Position numbers and translations under genes: made by a program. A stretch of 64,000 nt of DNA, from positions 31,064,145 through 31,128,144 of the forward strand of contig NC_074720.1 in NCBI RefSeq assembly GCF_947242115.1, given 5' to 3'. Under the pieces are notes generated by a model. That model was not told the DNA's origin. It saw only the letters and a list, made by a program, of their open reading frames with translations, and made no database searches. Positions 34,554 to 48,800 of this stretch are shown here, piece by piece. Origin of the DNA: Biomphalaria glabrata (lineage: Eukaryota > Mollusca > Gastropoda > Planorbidae). How positions within the stretch are numbered: position 1 is the first letter of the stretch; each line of letters starts with the position of its first letter.

Positions 34554-34796
34554 TATTATCATAATTATCAGGGGTAGTAGAGCTACCTGTTAATCTGTAA
34601 ACATCTGTACATCACTTTACAAGATACAAATAAATAAAATGGAGCACTCTGCAGATATTTTAACACTCGCTAACTGTTGTAAAAACATACACACACGCTG
34701 ACATACGAAAAAAGAAGGGCAAAAACTCCTTGACATCATAGTTGAATGTTAGAGGTCTGTTCCGGAAAGACTGGTCACTGGAATGATGGAGTTAGT

Positions 34797-34994
34797 TTAC
34801 CCGCTGTAGTAATAGCCACTGGAACTGGTTCGACTGTAAGATGAAGCGCTTATACCGACGGTGACACCTATGATGATCGCCACTATGACGATGGTTGCGA
34901 TGCCAACACCGATGCTAACGTTGACCAGAGTCTTAGCCGATTGAGAGTAGGACCTGGCGGAAGCAAGATCTCCCCTTGCCATGGCACTGCGAGC
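34797..34994 (-). CDS. Gene C exon 4 (ARSAMARGD loop, membrane segment, Ser/Tyr tail)
   Basis: 198 nt after gtattcctag. It encodes ARSAMARGDLASARSYSQ, a strongly hydrophobic segment rich in Ile, Val and Gly, then SASSYSRTSSSGYYYSG and TAA. Confidence 0.92.
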   Translation of the reverse strand, partial: ARSAMARGDLASARSYSQSAKTLVNVSIGVGIATIVIVAIIIGVTVGISASSYSRTSSSGYYYSG

Positions 34995-37900
34995 CTAGGA
35001 ATACAAAAAGTATGAGCATTACCATAAGGAAAAAAATATTCTTAAAAAATCCTTCTTTAAAACAAAAATTATCAAATGGGAAGAACTGCAAAATCACTGC
35101 TATATATCTCAGTACTATAGGAATAAGCTTTAGGAAAAAAGAAAAATAGTTAATTACCACTAATTAATGGTTATTTTAGTTATTGATTCATGTACTATCA
35201 CCGAATAAGAATAATCATGCTAAATTCCAACTTGATCGCGAATGGATAATAGAAATAGCTCCACCATGGGCGTAGCCAGGATTTTTTGGAGGGCGATGGG
35301 GTTTGGAGGGGATTTTTCTCCCCCCCCCCCCAAAAAAAAAAAGTATATATATATATAGTGTGTTTGTGAGTATATAATTAAACTTTATTACATTCTGACC
35401 CTTCATTCTTTCGGAAGATGTTTAATGTACCCAATAATAATAATAATAATAGTTTTTGGGAAAATTATAGACTCCCCGCCCTTGCCAGCAAGGGTGTCTG
35501 GGGGAGAGAAGCGAGCTGCAGCTCCGCCGCCAAGCACTATTTCCAGTATTGAAAGCCAACAAAATGCATATTCTGAGGTATCCACATGCATTATCCTGCA
35601 ATTAAAAAGTTTTATTGTAAAACTTATCTGCTATTCTTACTGACTTAGATCCTCCCGCGCCGTTCGTCGCATTGGGCGGAAAGCTGTTTCCACAAAAATC
35701 TATCAATGGCAATGTCTGAAGCCTCTTCCCACCTGCTCTGAGAACTTCCATAAAAGTGCGGCGTCAAGTTGCACTAGGATGTCCCTGTTTGCGCTTTTCC
35801 TCGTAGTGACCTCCATGTCATCGCAACTCTTATTATGCGTAATTCATTTTGTCGGAGAACATGTCCATTAAACCTCATGCGACGCTCAATCACAACCTTA
35901 CTAAGGGGTCGACTCTCACTTCGGCATAGGATTACCTTGATTTAGACTCGATCTCTATAACTGACTCCTAAAATCTGTCTGAGCATTAAGTCTTTTTCAA
36001 TTTCGGCAGATGACTATTCACTGCACTTTATTAATGGAGCCCAGCCACTGGTAGAAATTTGTCATCTCTCTTGACTAGGCTCTTGGAATTAGGTGACTGT
36101 AATTTGCTTTCGATTTTATATCGAAAAGGGAAGCTTTATTGTCAAAATCTTCTGGGACATCTGGAGGAGGGGTATTTAAACTCAAAAACCCCATTGGCTT
36201 GCATACGATCAAAGAATTTTAGTGTGTAATTTACGTTTTTTTTATATTGAAGAGGCATTTTGCTTTTTTAGCATCAAAACCCTCTGAAGGGGGGTTTAAA
36301 CTCAAAACCCTCTTTTCGCCGATTGATACTTTAAACGTTACAACCCAAACCAACGGTCTGTTATTGAGCGTATTAACTTATTAAACTTCTTCTTACTAAA
36401 CACAGAAATCAGAAAGTAACCAGTTAAAAAGGCTCTGTTCGTGTGTGTGTGTGTGTCTGCTTTTACTTAAAGGTTACACCGACCTGGAGACAACAAAGTC
36501 CCTCACAAAGATCTTAAACTTCCTTGCACCGGCTCATTTTAGTTGTTTTTTTAAACAGGGAAGGGAATAAGTGTCCAGTTGATCTTTATTTTAAAACAAA
36601 AACACCTGCTTTTGTACATATATATATAGCCTATATAGATAGTAGACCTAGACTGGAAAACGGAAAAAAAATCCTTAATCGATAATGATCAGATCACAGA
36701 CCAATATATATATATATATATATATTTTTTTTTGTTATGTACGTAACTCTTTATCAGGCTGTAAGGGAAGTCGCTCCGTATCTAGGAAAAATGATATTCT
36801 CTGTCTTAGAAAAGTAATGATCTTTAGTTTTTAAAGTTTAGAAATAATACACTACCATTTTGCCTATTTTGAATGGAATTGGATATTAATTAATCACAGT
36901 AGGACCTACTATATATTCACGTATTTCTTTTTTTTTTTTTTTTCGCTTGTGACAACAGCGATAGTTTACTATGACGTTCTTGATATTGTTTACTTTTCTA
37001 ATGATCTCAAATCTTTTCCAATATTCCTCCTTTTTTTACCCTCCCGTTTTCATTTAGGTACCTTTAAATTTCGTCATATTGCTTTCCCTTCTTTTAATTT
37101 CATTGTACACGGTTGCTTTAAAAATGTAAATAAGATTTTTTTAACAAGCAATCTATACAAATTATTTTAAAAAAAAAAGATTTTCTAAAGGGGAAGAACT
37201 CAGCCCTTTAAACTATATAATTATTGTACATGTTATTTCCCTTATTCGAGAATTTTTTGTTAATATATTCATGTTTTGTTAAGTACAAAAAATAATTGTT
37301 TAAAGTATCAACTTGATCGGAGAATCGTGAGCGAGAAATCCAACAAATTTAGACATATCTGTGAATACTGAAGTATTAGTTTCCCTAGTTGCTATTAAGC
37401 AAAATAATGAATTACTAGTAACTAATCGACTAATTGGTTACTTTTTTTTATTGATTCATGTCTTGTCTATAAATAACTGTGCGGAGTTTCAGCTTGATCC
37501 GAGAATGGGTGTGGTAGAAATAACGTGTACACACTTTTACCAGACAGACAGAGTTGATATAAGCTTTGCAACAAAGAAAAATTAACTGTGTTTGAAAGAG
37601 AATCCCCAGAAATGTTAATGACTCATTGGAAGATTACACGCTACGAGTGTCTGTCAGTGCTAGTGTTACTGTGTGCTACATTACCTAACACTAGAGCAGT
37701 CATCATCTCTAGGGTTCTGATTTAATGACAGTGTCGCCCTGACCTCTTTACGGTCATCAAATTCATCCAGTCAACTTCCGGTAAGAAACCAAGTTACCAC
37801 ACTATCAGCCAATCGTTAAGCTCAGTGAAGTCACGTGACTACTTTAATACCCTACGTAGCAAAGGGTCGTGTATTTATATTAACATAAGTGATACTTTGA

Positions 37901-39294
37901 TGACCTAAGCATTGCCACTTAGAACAAGACAAACAATACATTGTACAAGTTATTTCCCTTTCACAAGTTCAGTGTTACAGTTTTTTTTCCACAAAAATCT
38001 ATGTGCTGATATACACATTAAAAACAAGATCCCTGTCGGATCCGCATATTCGCTGGTCGGCTGAGGATAGCATCGAGCTGGGTATGAAACCGAGACCGTA
38101 GAGATTATCAGTCCTGCGCGCTAACCGCACGACCAGGCATTGCTCTTCATCTAATGACAAACTGGTTACAAACTAATAGCCTACTATTGATAATATACCT
38201 ACACATTATGGAATGACAACTACCGGATATGTACAATATGTCAGAAGAGCGATTTTAGATAATCTTTTGGTATTAAGCATTTTCATTTAAATGGAACTAG
38301 AATGAGCATGTAGATTTATCTAAATCTAATCTAAAATATATATTTGGGATAATGTAGATGTAATTTAGATAAGATTTATGTAAAAAAAAAACACTAGGTA
38401 ATCAATTAATAGACTAATTGCAATATGAAATATTAAAATAGTAGATTAGTTTTAGTATTTTATAACATTGCAATATTGACATATTGACAATCTAGACTTA
38501 AGAAATAAAAATCTACACTTTAAGCCTAGAAATTAAAATTATAGATCTTGATCAAGTCTAAATCATGGCTGTCTGGTAGTGCGGTTTGCGCGCTGCACTG
38601 TCGTTTGGATTCATCGATGGTCCCAGGTTCAAACCCTGCCCGTTCCCATCCCCCGTCATCCTAAGGGAGGTTTGGACTACAACTCTGAAGGAGCATCCGA
38701 AACATGTAAAACAAAAAACATTCTAAACTAGACCAAGAAATTCTAGATCTAGATTCTATACTGATTTTAATTAGAACTTAAATCTAAATCTAGTTTTAAA
38801 AATCTAGCTCCAGTGTAAGAAAAACAAATCTAGATCTAGTGTAAAAAATCTAGCTCTAGTGTAAAAAAAAATCTAGATCTAGCGTAAAAAAATCTAGATT
38901 AGATCTAAATCTAGCTATTACGTCTTTTTAAAATGCGAGTCACATTACGAAGTTTAATAAACATTACTATACCGAGTTGTTTTAGCATTTAAAGAATTTA
39001 TTCCATATGACGTCAAAGGAAAAAATCCACTACGTCACACGGCCTAGTTAGACTAAAAAATATCATCTATACGAACAGCTTGTCGAGTGTTCATAGACAT
39101 TGGTGCACCGAGTGAGATCTTTTAGCATTTCATTTAAAGAATTAACTCCATATGAAGAAAAGAAAAAAAAATTCCGTTACGTCACACGTCCTAGTTAGAC
39201 TAAAAAATGTCATCTATACGAGCAGCTTCTCGAAGGATAATAGACATTGGTGCACCGAGTTTGTTCTTTTAGCATTTCATTTGACAGGCTAGTT

Positions 39295-39338
<44 letters not shown>

Positions 39339-42300
39339 ATTAAAGGCGCTTTTTTTTGTATTGTCTGTCAGTCTGTCTGTCCGTTAGGTTAATAGCGAGA
39401 AAAAAAAAAAGACTAAAAGCTATTGAAAATCTGATTAAAATTTAATTTCCCTTCCGAAACATCGCATTAGTTTTAAGTTTCTATAATAGATTGTTCCGGA
39501 TGTTGATATATTCATAGTGAGAAAAAATAGGAATTCCAGATTAATCAAATTCCGTTAATTAAATTTGTGGGATGGACTGTTATGAAAATTAGATGTACCA
39601 TAGCCTTATGGAGATTTTTTCAAACCATACTTTGGTGTTAGGAAGTTGTTTTCCTTAAAAATCGGAGCATAATATTAACGATAATTAGATTTTCTAACGT
39701 TTTAGCTAGAAAGTTAAATGTAGTGTAAGAGAGAAGTGCGATTTTACATAAATAGAGTTAAACTATTTTTCATAAAAAATCCGGAACAACCAATTTTCGT
39801 AAATGAGAAAATTATTTGTTTTATTTATTAGAAGAGGGATTTCAAACATTTATTAGCGTTTTTAGATTTTTCATATAAAATTCGGATCATTTTTGGCGAC
39901 GAATTGTAAGAAAAATTAAGGTAATGTAGGTCGATTTCTTTTTCGAAACAAAATCCGTAACATTCTTTACCGATTAAACAACTTTTATTATGTTTCGGCT
40001 AGAAATTTAACTGTAAAATAAGTCTAATAAGTCTAAAAATTGATTTTCAATAACCGTTTCTAGTAAATTACTGTATTATTTTAAAATCCTGAATAACCTA
40101 TTGTCGATATTTAAAAAAAAAATAATTATTTGACATAAATTTGTTTGAAGTTAAAAATTGGGAACAATTGATATTGATAAATAAACTATAGTGACGTAGT
40201 GTCAAAGAATATAAGTGTAATATTAGTCAATTATGCGATTTCAAACAATCATTTGACACAATTTATTTTTTATAAAACAATATCCGGAACAACTTTATAG
40301 TTAATGAAATATAAATCAGTATAGATATTTTTATTTAGCATTTATATGCTATTTACATTAAAAAACCGGAACAATATATTAAAGATCATGTGTTTCTTGC
40401 AACGTTTAAGCATGGAAATAAAATCTATTATAAGTTAGAAGAGCAAACAAATATTCATTGGCATTGATTTGTTTTTCACAAAACATCCGGAACAATCTAT
40501 TATAGGTACTTAAAACTATTGCAATATTTCTGAATGAAAAATTAAAGGTTAAATCAGATTTACAATAGCCTCTAGTGTTATCTGTTAATCTAATCGTGAC
40601 GGACAGACCGACCAACAGACAAAACGCACGAAAATAATCTTCTTATATTCGGATGGGGACACTAAAAAAAAAAATAAAAGCTGATTTTTAATCTAATCGT
40701 GACGACAGACGACCAACAGACAAAACGCACGAAAATAATCTTCTTATATTCGGATGGGGGAACTATAAAAAAATAAAAAAATCTGATTTTTTAAAATAGT
40801 TTAAGGAATTGGTTTACAGTTTGGTCATGTTGCGACGTTACGCTACAGCACGAAAGTCGCTGCGAATTAAGTCCATTTTAAAAAATGTGCGTGATATTTA
40901 CATACAAAGTGCATTATTAGCCTTTATAAAGAAACAGAAATGTTTCCTTTTAATTTTAGCAGCTAGTTGACCAGAAAAAAAACCTCCAACTATTATTTAT
41001 ATTTGTTGTAAACATTTCCTGTACATTTTTAAAAAATATTTGACATAGTGACAATGAAAATACACAAGTTTCGTTCATCTTTGTTAGCATATTGTAACAT
41101 TGCCTCCCTTACATTTACGTAATTGTTTTAGAATTGGTGTATTTTTATGAAAAAGTCGCTTGCATAATTAATTTTATAAATTAAACGGTTTGCTTTTAGA
41201 AAACCAAAAGTAGCCGCTGCACCTAAACTTTTTAAGCCGCATTTAATGATGAAATAATATTTTTCATATCTCTTCTAGTTTTCGAGATCTGAGTTTGACA
41301 GACGGACATTTTGCACAAACCTAATAGCGGCTTTTTCCCCTTACGGGGGCCGCTAAAAAACACAGAAAAAAACTCAAAAGAATAAAATGCACTTTTCTGC
41401 AACACATTTGTGCCACTCTTCTATAACAATAGAAGCAAACGATCAGCCCAACCAGCTGAAGACCTTACGATTTATTCTAGATCCCCCCCTTACTCTACCA
41501 GCTGAAGACCTTACGATTTATTCTAGATCCCCCCCCTTACTCTACCAGCTGAAGACCTTACGATTTATTCTAGATCCCCCCCTTACTCTACCAGATGAGG
41601 ACCTTACGATTTATTCTAGATCCCCCCCCCCCTTACTCTACCAGATGAGGACCTTACGATTTATTCTAGATCCCCCCCCCCTTACTCTACCAGCTGAAGA
41701 CCTTACGATTTATTCTAGATCCCCCCCTTACTCTACCAGCTGAGGACCTTACGATTTATTCTAGATCCCCCCCTTACTCTACCAGCTGAAGACCTTACGA
41801 TTTATTCTAGATCCCCCCCCTTACTCTACCAGCTGAAGACCTTACGATTTATTCTAGATCCCCCCCTTACTCTACCAGCTGAAGACCTTACGATTTATTC
41901 TAGATCCCCCCCTTACTCTACCAGCTGAAGACCTTACGATTTATTCTAGATCCCCCTTACTCTACCAGCTGAAGACCTTACGATTTATTCTAGATCCCCC
42001 CTTACTCTACCAGCTGAGGACCTTACGATTTATTCTAGATCCCCCCCCCTTACTCTACCAGCTGAGGACCTTACGATTTATTCTAGATCCCCCCTTACTC
42101 TACCAGCTGAAGACCTTACGATTTATTCTAGATCCCCCCCTTACTCTACCAGCTGAAGACCTTACGATTTATTCTAGATCCCCCCCCTTACTCTACCAGC
42201 TGAAGACCTTACGATTTATTCTAGATCCCCCCCTTACTCTACCAGATGAGGACCTTACGATTTATTCTAGATCCCCCCCCCTTACTCTACCAGATGAGGA

Positions 42301-45300
42301 CCTTACGATTTATTCTAGATCCCCCCCCCTTACTCTACCAGCTGAAGACCTTACGATTTATTCTAGATCCCCCCCTTACTCTACCAGCTGAGGACCTTAC
42401 GATTTATTCTAGATCCCCCCCTTACTCTACCAGCTGAAGACCTTACGATTTATTCTAGATCCCCCCCCCCCTTACTCTACCAGCTGAAGACCTTACGATT
42501 TATTCTAGATCCCCCCCTTACTCTACCAGCTGAAGACCTTACGATTTATTCTAGATCCCCCCCCTTACTCTACCAGCTGAAGACCTTACGATTTATTCTA
42601 GATCCCCCCTTACTCTACCAGCTGAAGACCTTACGATTTATTCTAGATCCCCCCTTACTCTACCAGCTGAGGACCTTACGATTTATTCTAGATCCCCCCT
42701 TACTCTACCAGCTGAGGACCTTACGATTTATTCTAGATCCCCCCTTACTCTACCAGCTGAAGACCTTACGATTTATTCTAGATCCCCCCCCTTACTCTAC
42801 CAGCTGAGGACCTTACGATTTATTCTAGATCCCCCCTTACTCTACCAGCTGAAGACCTTACGATTTATTCTAGATCCCCCCCCTTACTCTACCAGCTGAA
42901 GACCTTACGATTTATTCTAGATTCCCCCCCCCCCTTTACTCTACCAGCAGAAGACCTTACGATTTATTCTAGATTCCCCCCCCCCCCCTTACTCTACCAG
43001 CAGAAGACCTTACGATTTATTCTAGATCCCCCCTTACTCTACCAGCTGAAGACCTTACGATTTATTCTAGATCCCCCCTTACTCTACCAGCCGAAGACCT
43101 TACGATTTATTCTAGATCCCCCCTTACTCTACCAGCTGTAAAGGAATGAAGCTCTGTGTAAACGAGTATTGTTCTGGTCACGGGAAAGGTCAACTACTGA
43201 CCGGGTCAATTCCCATTAAACAAGTTTTTTTTTTAAAATCATGTCTTTATAATGTAAACATATTTTAAAAGTTTTGATAAAAAGATCTACTTTTTTTCCC
43301 TTACAAGCCTGGTATAAGAACTATGATTAAATAAAGTTGCCCATTCAGACCTGCTGGTCCATCGGGTATTGGTTAAACGATACAAAGCTGGCCAACGTTT
43401 AGATGAAGACTTACCTCACTGGCTTTTATAATGGCCACTATTCCTGTTGGCCAGAAACAACATAGAGTTACCAAGATGGCCGCTGTCATGTGATCTTGGT
43501 ATGAGGCGACGACCGTGGCTCCTGATGTAGGCTGCTGTGTTATCTGGAGAGTGTAAGTGGAAGAAGGTGAATACATCTTCTCTATGCAATCGAGTGCGCT
43601 GAAACACAATTCATGCTTAATGTCTGTTTCTCTCTGTAGCCCAACCATTCTCACTTTTTTTTTCAAGGGTCTCACTCTCTCTCTCCCTCCATTAGTCTCT
43701 ATTTCCCTCAACTTCTTTCTTTCTCCCTCTCTCATCCCTTCTCTTTCTCTCTCTCCTCCTTCTAGTCATCTTCCTCCTTCTTTCTCTCCTTTTTAAACCT
43801 CCCTCCCTCACTATCCCCCGACGCTCTCTACTTCTCTCTCTCAATCCATTTCCCTGTCCCCTTTCTTTCTCTTTCTCTCTCCCCTCTCTCCTTACCCTTA
43901 GGGGTTCTTTCTCTGGACTCATGTCGTTTTGTATCAGTTCAAGCTAAATATAAATGTTATTAGGATTATATATATAGTTCGTCCATCTTGGTTCGATGAT
44001 GACCACTTTTGTCATCCAGGGGGCTGAGGGCTTTGCACTGGGGTTTTTGTGCCTCCTCAAGAGGTTGGTGAGACCTATGTGAGCCCGAAATGTTCGGCTG
44101 CACACTGTGCAGGTTATTCCAGCTGGAGCTAGAGTCATTTGCCTTGCTTTTCTTCTCTGGCGCTTTTCTTCTGCCAGCGCTGTTCGCTTTTCCTCTGCAA
44201 TTTGTGTGCCAGTTTTCATAACGCGACGCCATGATGCTCTGTCATGTGCTTCTTTCTCCCAGGTAGCTGGGTTTATGCTGAACGCCTTTAGAGAAGCTTT
44301 GAGGGTGTCCCTGAAGCGTTTTCTTTGTCCTCCTAGTGCGTGCTTTCCTTCCCTTAATTAGCCATACAGGAGTCATTTAGGGATGCGGCGGTCTTTCATT
44401 CTACAGACGTGTCCTGCCCATCGCAGTTGGGACTGCATCAGGATTGTGTGGATGCTTTGCAGACCCGCTCCTTAAAGGACTTCAGCATCTGTTATTTTTT
44501 TCTTGCTATTTGACATTCAGTATTTTTCTTAGACATGTCATGTGGAAGTGGTTCAGTTTCTTTGCATGTTTTCTGTACACTGTCCACGTTTCTGAGGCTT
44601 AGAACAATGTAGGGAGGATGACAGCTCGATAGATCCATAGAGAAGGACTCTGGAACATTATGTCAAAGTATGAATGTCCACAAAAATTCATATCCATGGT
44701 GAGACTATTTCATAATGGCATGAAGGCTCGTGTCCAAGAAAGTGGAGAACCATCATAACCCGTCGATATCAAACGGGGTAAAACAAGGCTGTGTCCTAGC
44801 ACCTACACTGTTGAGTATCATTTTCTCTGCTATGCTGAAAGATGCATTCACAAATAGAGAAATCAATGGGATAAATATAACAAATAGATTTGATTTTTGG
44901 CCAATTCAACCCGAGGCGGCTCAAAGCAAAGTAAAAAAATAAAATCATCAGTAATCAGGGACGGAAACGGACAGATCGATAATGAAATCGACCTGGGTAT
45001 CCTCAAGGCCAGCGCATCCTATGGCAGACTGTCTAATATATATATATATATATATATACTAGCCGGATATTACCCGCGGCCTGCGGGTCTTGGTTTCGGT
45101 ATTACTAATCTAGTGGATTTAATTAAGATCTATGTTTAAACTAGGCTAATGTTCAAGTTTTTTTCTGTAGCCACGAAAATTGAAGTAGATTGCATACATT
45201 TATATCCAATCTAAAATACTGTGGAAACGGGTTTACCCGATTTGTTCAAAAGTTTCGTATTTTAATAGAGATATAATTAGGTACTCTTTTGTTTAATGGT

Positions 45301-45801
45301 CCTCCGGTTGTGTTAAGGACATTAAACCTACACTACGGTCTCCGCCACGATCTAAGGAACATTAATGCCAAGTTTTATCATGATTGCTCAAAAGGTTTTT
45401 ATTTCTATTCGGGACATACATACAGATACGCCTTACTTTCTGCTTTATATTATAGATAGTTTTATTATATCTAAACTCTAAACAAGTCCGAACTATACAA
45501 CGTATAAATACTTTGACCCCCAAACTTCGTAAACAATCAAACTGAACATTAGTGAATTGTAAATGAATCATTTTAAAATCGTGAGCCCAGAGGTCTAAGG
45601 TGGGACAAGAAGAAAACAAGGAAGTGTTAGATTGACATCAGGTGAAGGAAAGCTATTGGTGTAAACCGTCTATTTACTCCCTCTTAAAGCTTCATGGTCT
45701 AATCTTGCAGCTGGTCCTCAGTAGTGCCCGACGTGTGCCAATGATTCATCACCAAAATCTCCTTCTGGCGTCTCTTAGCCTGTTGGGGGCATTACACTTG
45801 A

Positions 45802-45832
<31 letters not shown>

Positions 45833-48800
45833 CATCGCCTCTCTCCATTCTTCTCTTTTTACCAAGCTAATATAAAGTCACTCCTTCTCTCTGTCTATCT
45901 GTAAAAAAAATTGCCAGGCCTATCCATTCCTTCACGTCTTCCCATCACCTGTGTTGTCTGCCTATTCTTTTTTTTTTCCTGGTACTGTTCCAAAGACACA
46001 TATTGAAGAAATAGAATTGTATTCAGCACAAAGTCGAAGTAGTGTGTAAGACTCACAGCTGGTCTAATCTTATATAAGATTTAATCCTTACATTCGATCA
46101 CATTAATGCGCCAGGTTTTTAAAGGATCGATAGGTGCTAATCAATAAAGATGTGTCATTTTATTGCTGACATACTCGTGCACACGCAATTTTCAAGGCCA
46201 ATACGTCAATGAAAAATAAAGCAACACACCAGACGAGAGACATTCAAATAAATGCACCGAATGTGACGTCGCGAGACATTCAAACACACAGGACATGACG
46301 TCGTAAGACATACACAATACGTTAGACCATGGGCGTAGCCAGGATTTTTTTTCGGGGGGGGGGGTTTGGGGGGTGGATTTTTTCTCCCCCCCCCGTCCCC
46401 CCCACGAAATTTATTTTGATATGTATTTATGTGTGTGTGTGTGTACATAATCTTTATTGCATTCTGACCATTCATTCTCTCGGAAGACGTTTATTGTGCC
46501 CTAGAATAGGTTCTTCCATGAGTTAGTGGAAAAATTGTAGATTCCCCGCCAATACTAGCAAGGGGGTCTGGGGGAGCGCTAGGAGCTCCCCCAGCTCGGG
46601 GCGAAGCCCCGCCGCCAAGCACTATTTCTGGTATTGAAAGCCAACAAAATGCATATTCTGAGGTATCTACAGTGCATTTTCCTGCTATTAAAAAGTTTTA
46701 TTTCAAAAACCTATTGTGCTATTCTTACTGACTTAGACCCTCCCGCCCCGTTCGGAGCATTTGACGTCAAACTGTTTCCATAAAAATCTGTCACTGGTAA
46801 TGTCTGAAGCCTCTTCCCACCTGCCAAGAGGACCTCAATGAATGAGTGGCGTCAAGTTGTACTAGGATATCATTGCAACTCTTCTTATGCGTAATTCATT
46901 TTGTCGGAGAACATGTCCCGCAAACCTCATGCGTCGCTCTCTCACAATCTTACTAAAGGGTCGACTCCCAGTTTGGCATAGGATTTCCTTGATTTAGACC
47001 CGATCTCTATAACTGACTCCTAAAATCTGTCTTAGCCATCTTTGTTGAGCCACATTTAGTGTTTTTCAATTTCGGCAGATGACTATTCACTGAAGTTTAT
47101 TAAGGGAGCCCTGCCACTGGTAAAAATGTGTAACCTCTCTTGAATACGCTCTTGGAATTGAGTGACTGTAGTTTGCTTTAGATTTTATATCGAAAAGAGA
47201 AGTTTTATCGTCAAAATCATATGTTTGGGGTTTTCCACCTCAAAATGCTCTGTAAGGGGGATCTTAAACTCAAAACCATCTGGAGGGGTTTTAAACTTTT
47301 AAAAAACACCATCTGTAAAAGAGGGGTTTAGTTTAAACTCAAAACCCCCGATTGGATTGGCTACGCTCAAATAATTTTAGTGTGTAATTTGCTTTTTTTT
47401 TTTAGATTGAAGATGTATTTTTTAGCATCAAATCCATCTGAATGGGGGTTTAAGCTCAAAACCCCTTTTGGCAACGCTCATAACATTTTGAGTGCGTACT
47501 TTGCTTTTTTTCTTCAACTGAAGATGTATTTTTTATCGTCAAACCCCTCTGGCGGGGGGTTGAAACTCAAAACCCCTTTGGCTACGCTTATAGATTTTAG
47601 AGTGAGTAATTTGCTTTTATTTATATTGAAGAGGTACTTTTTAGCTTCAAACTCCACTGGAGGGGAGTTTAAACTCAAAACCCCTTTGACTACACTCATA
47701 ACATTTTGAGTGTATAATTTGCTTTTGTTTTTATTATTAAAGAGGTATTTTTTACCTTCAAACCCCGCTGAAGTGGGGTTTAAACACAAAACTAAGTCAA
47801 AACCCATTTAGCTACGCTCATAACTTTTTGAGTGCGCAATTAGCTTTTTTTTTTATATTGAAGAGGGGGTTTATCGTAAATTTTGGAGGGGGGTTTAATA
47901 TCAAAATCTGACTTAACTGTGCTCTTGGAATTAGGGGATTTTCGTTTTCATTTTTTTTTTGTTTTGTTTTATAGAAGAGGGGGAGTTAACTACACAAACC
48001 CCAAGTAGGGGGTTTAAAACTCAAAACCCCTGGTAGGGGGGTTTAAACTCAAAACCCCTGGTAGGGGGTTTTAAACTCAAAACCCCATTGGTTGTGCTGG
48101 GGCTAGTGATGGTTTAGTATTAAAATCTCACCTAAAATAAACAAAATCAAAGCAAAAAATCATTCACTAAATTCCGATCCCCGGGGGGGGGGGGGATTTC
48201 ATTTCGGGGGGGGGGGGGGTGAACCCCAACCCCCTGGCTACGCCCATGCGTTAGACATTGAAACACACCAGATATAAGACATGCAAGCATAAATGTTGTC
48301 AGACATTCAAATAAACCAGATTTGAGGCATTCAAACACACTGAATGTCAGACATTCAACACACCAATTGCAAGTATTCTAAAAATGTGACACCTTTTTTG
48401 AGTTTTTAAAATTTATTTTTTAATAACCTAACAATACCCTCTTTTTTTATATTACACGACCCGGGCACAGTATACAAAACCATAAATCTTCATGGTGATT
48501 CTACTAGACCTCCTTTGCTTCAAATAGTACAAATTGGTTGTACCGGGTTTTCAAAGGGAAAATTATCACCATAACAGACTGAACATATTGGTTTTTCTTA
48601 ATTAAGGCTTGTATTTATCGTATGCCTCAACGCATCTTCTCTTGGAAGATTTGAACACAAGATTTGGTCACATGGCCAAACAACAGAGTGACATTTCAGG
48701 AAACAATATCTTGCTAATACCTTGGATTGGTTTGAAGCAAAGCTCAACTGAACTAATGAGCTAATAAACCATTGCACTAGCGAACTAATTAAATTATCAA

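Noticed and set aside
35425-35643. 72-residue ORF with Pro-rich start
   Set aside because: It lies in the hAT-like element copy and is not kept in the second copy at 46500.
43692-43922. Arg/Glu-rich 76-residue ORF
   Set aside because: Translation of a CT-rich low-complexity tract.
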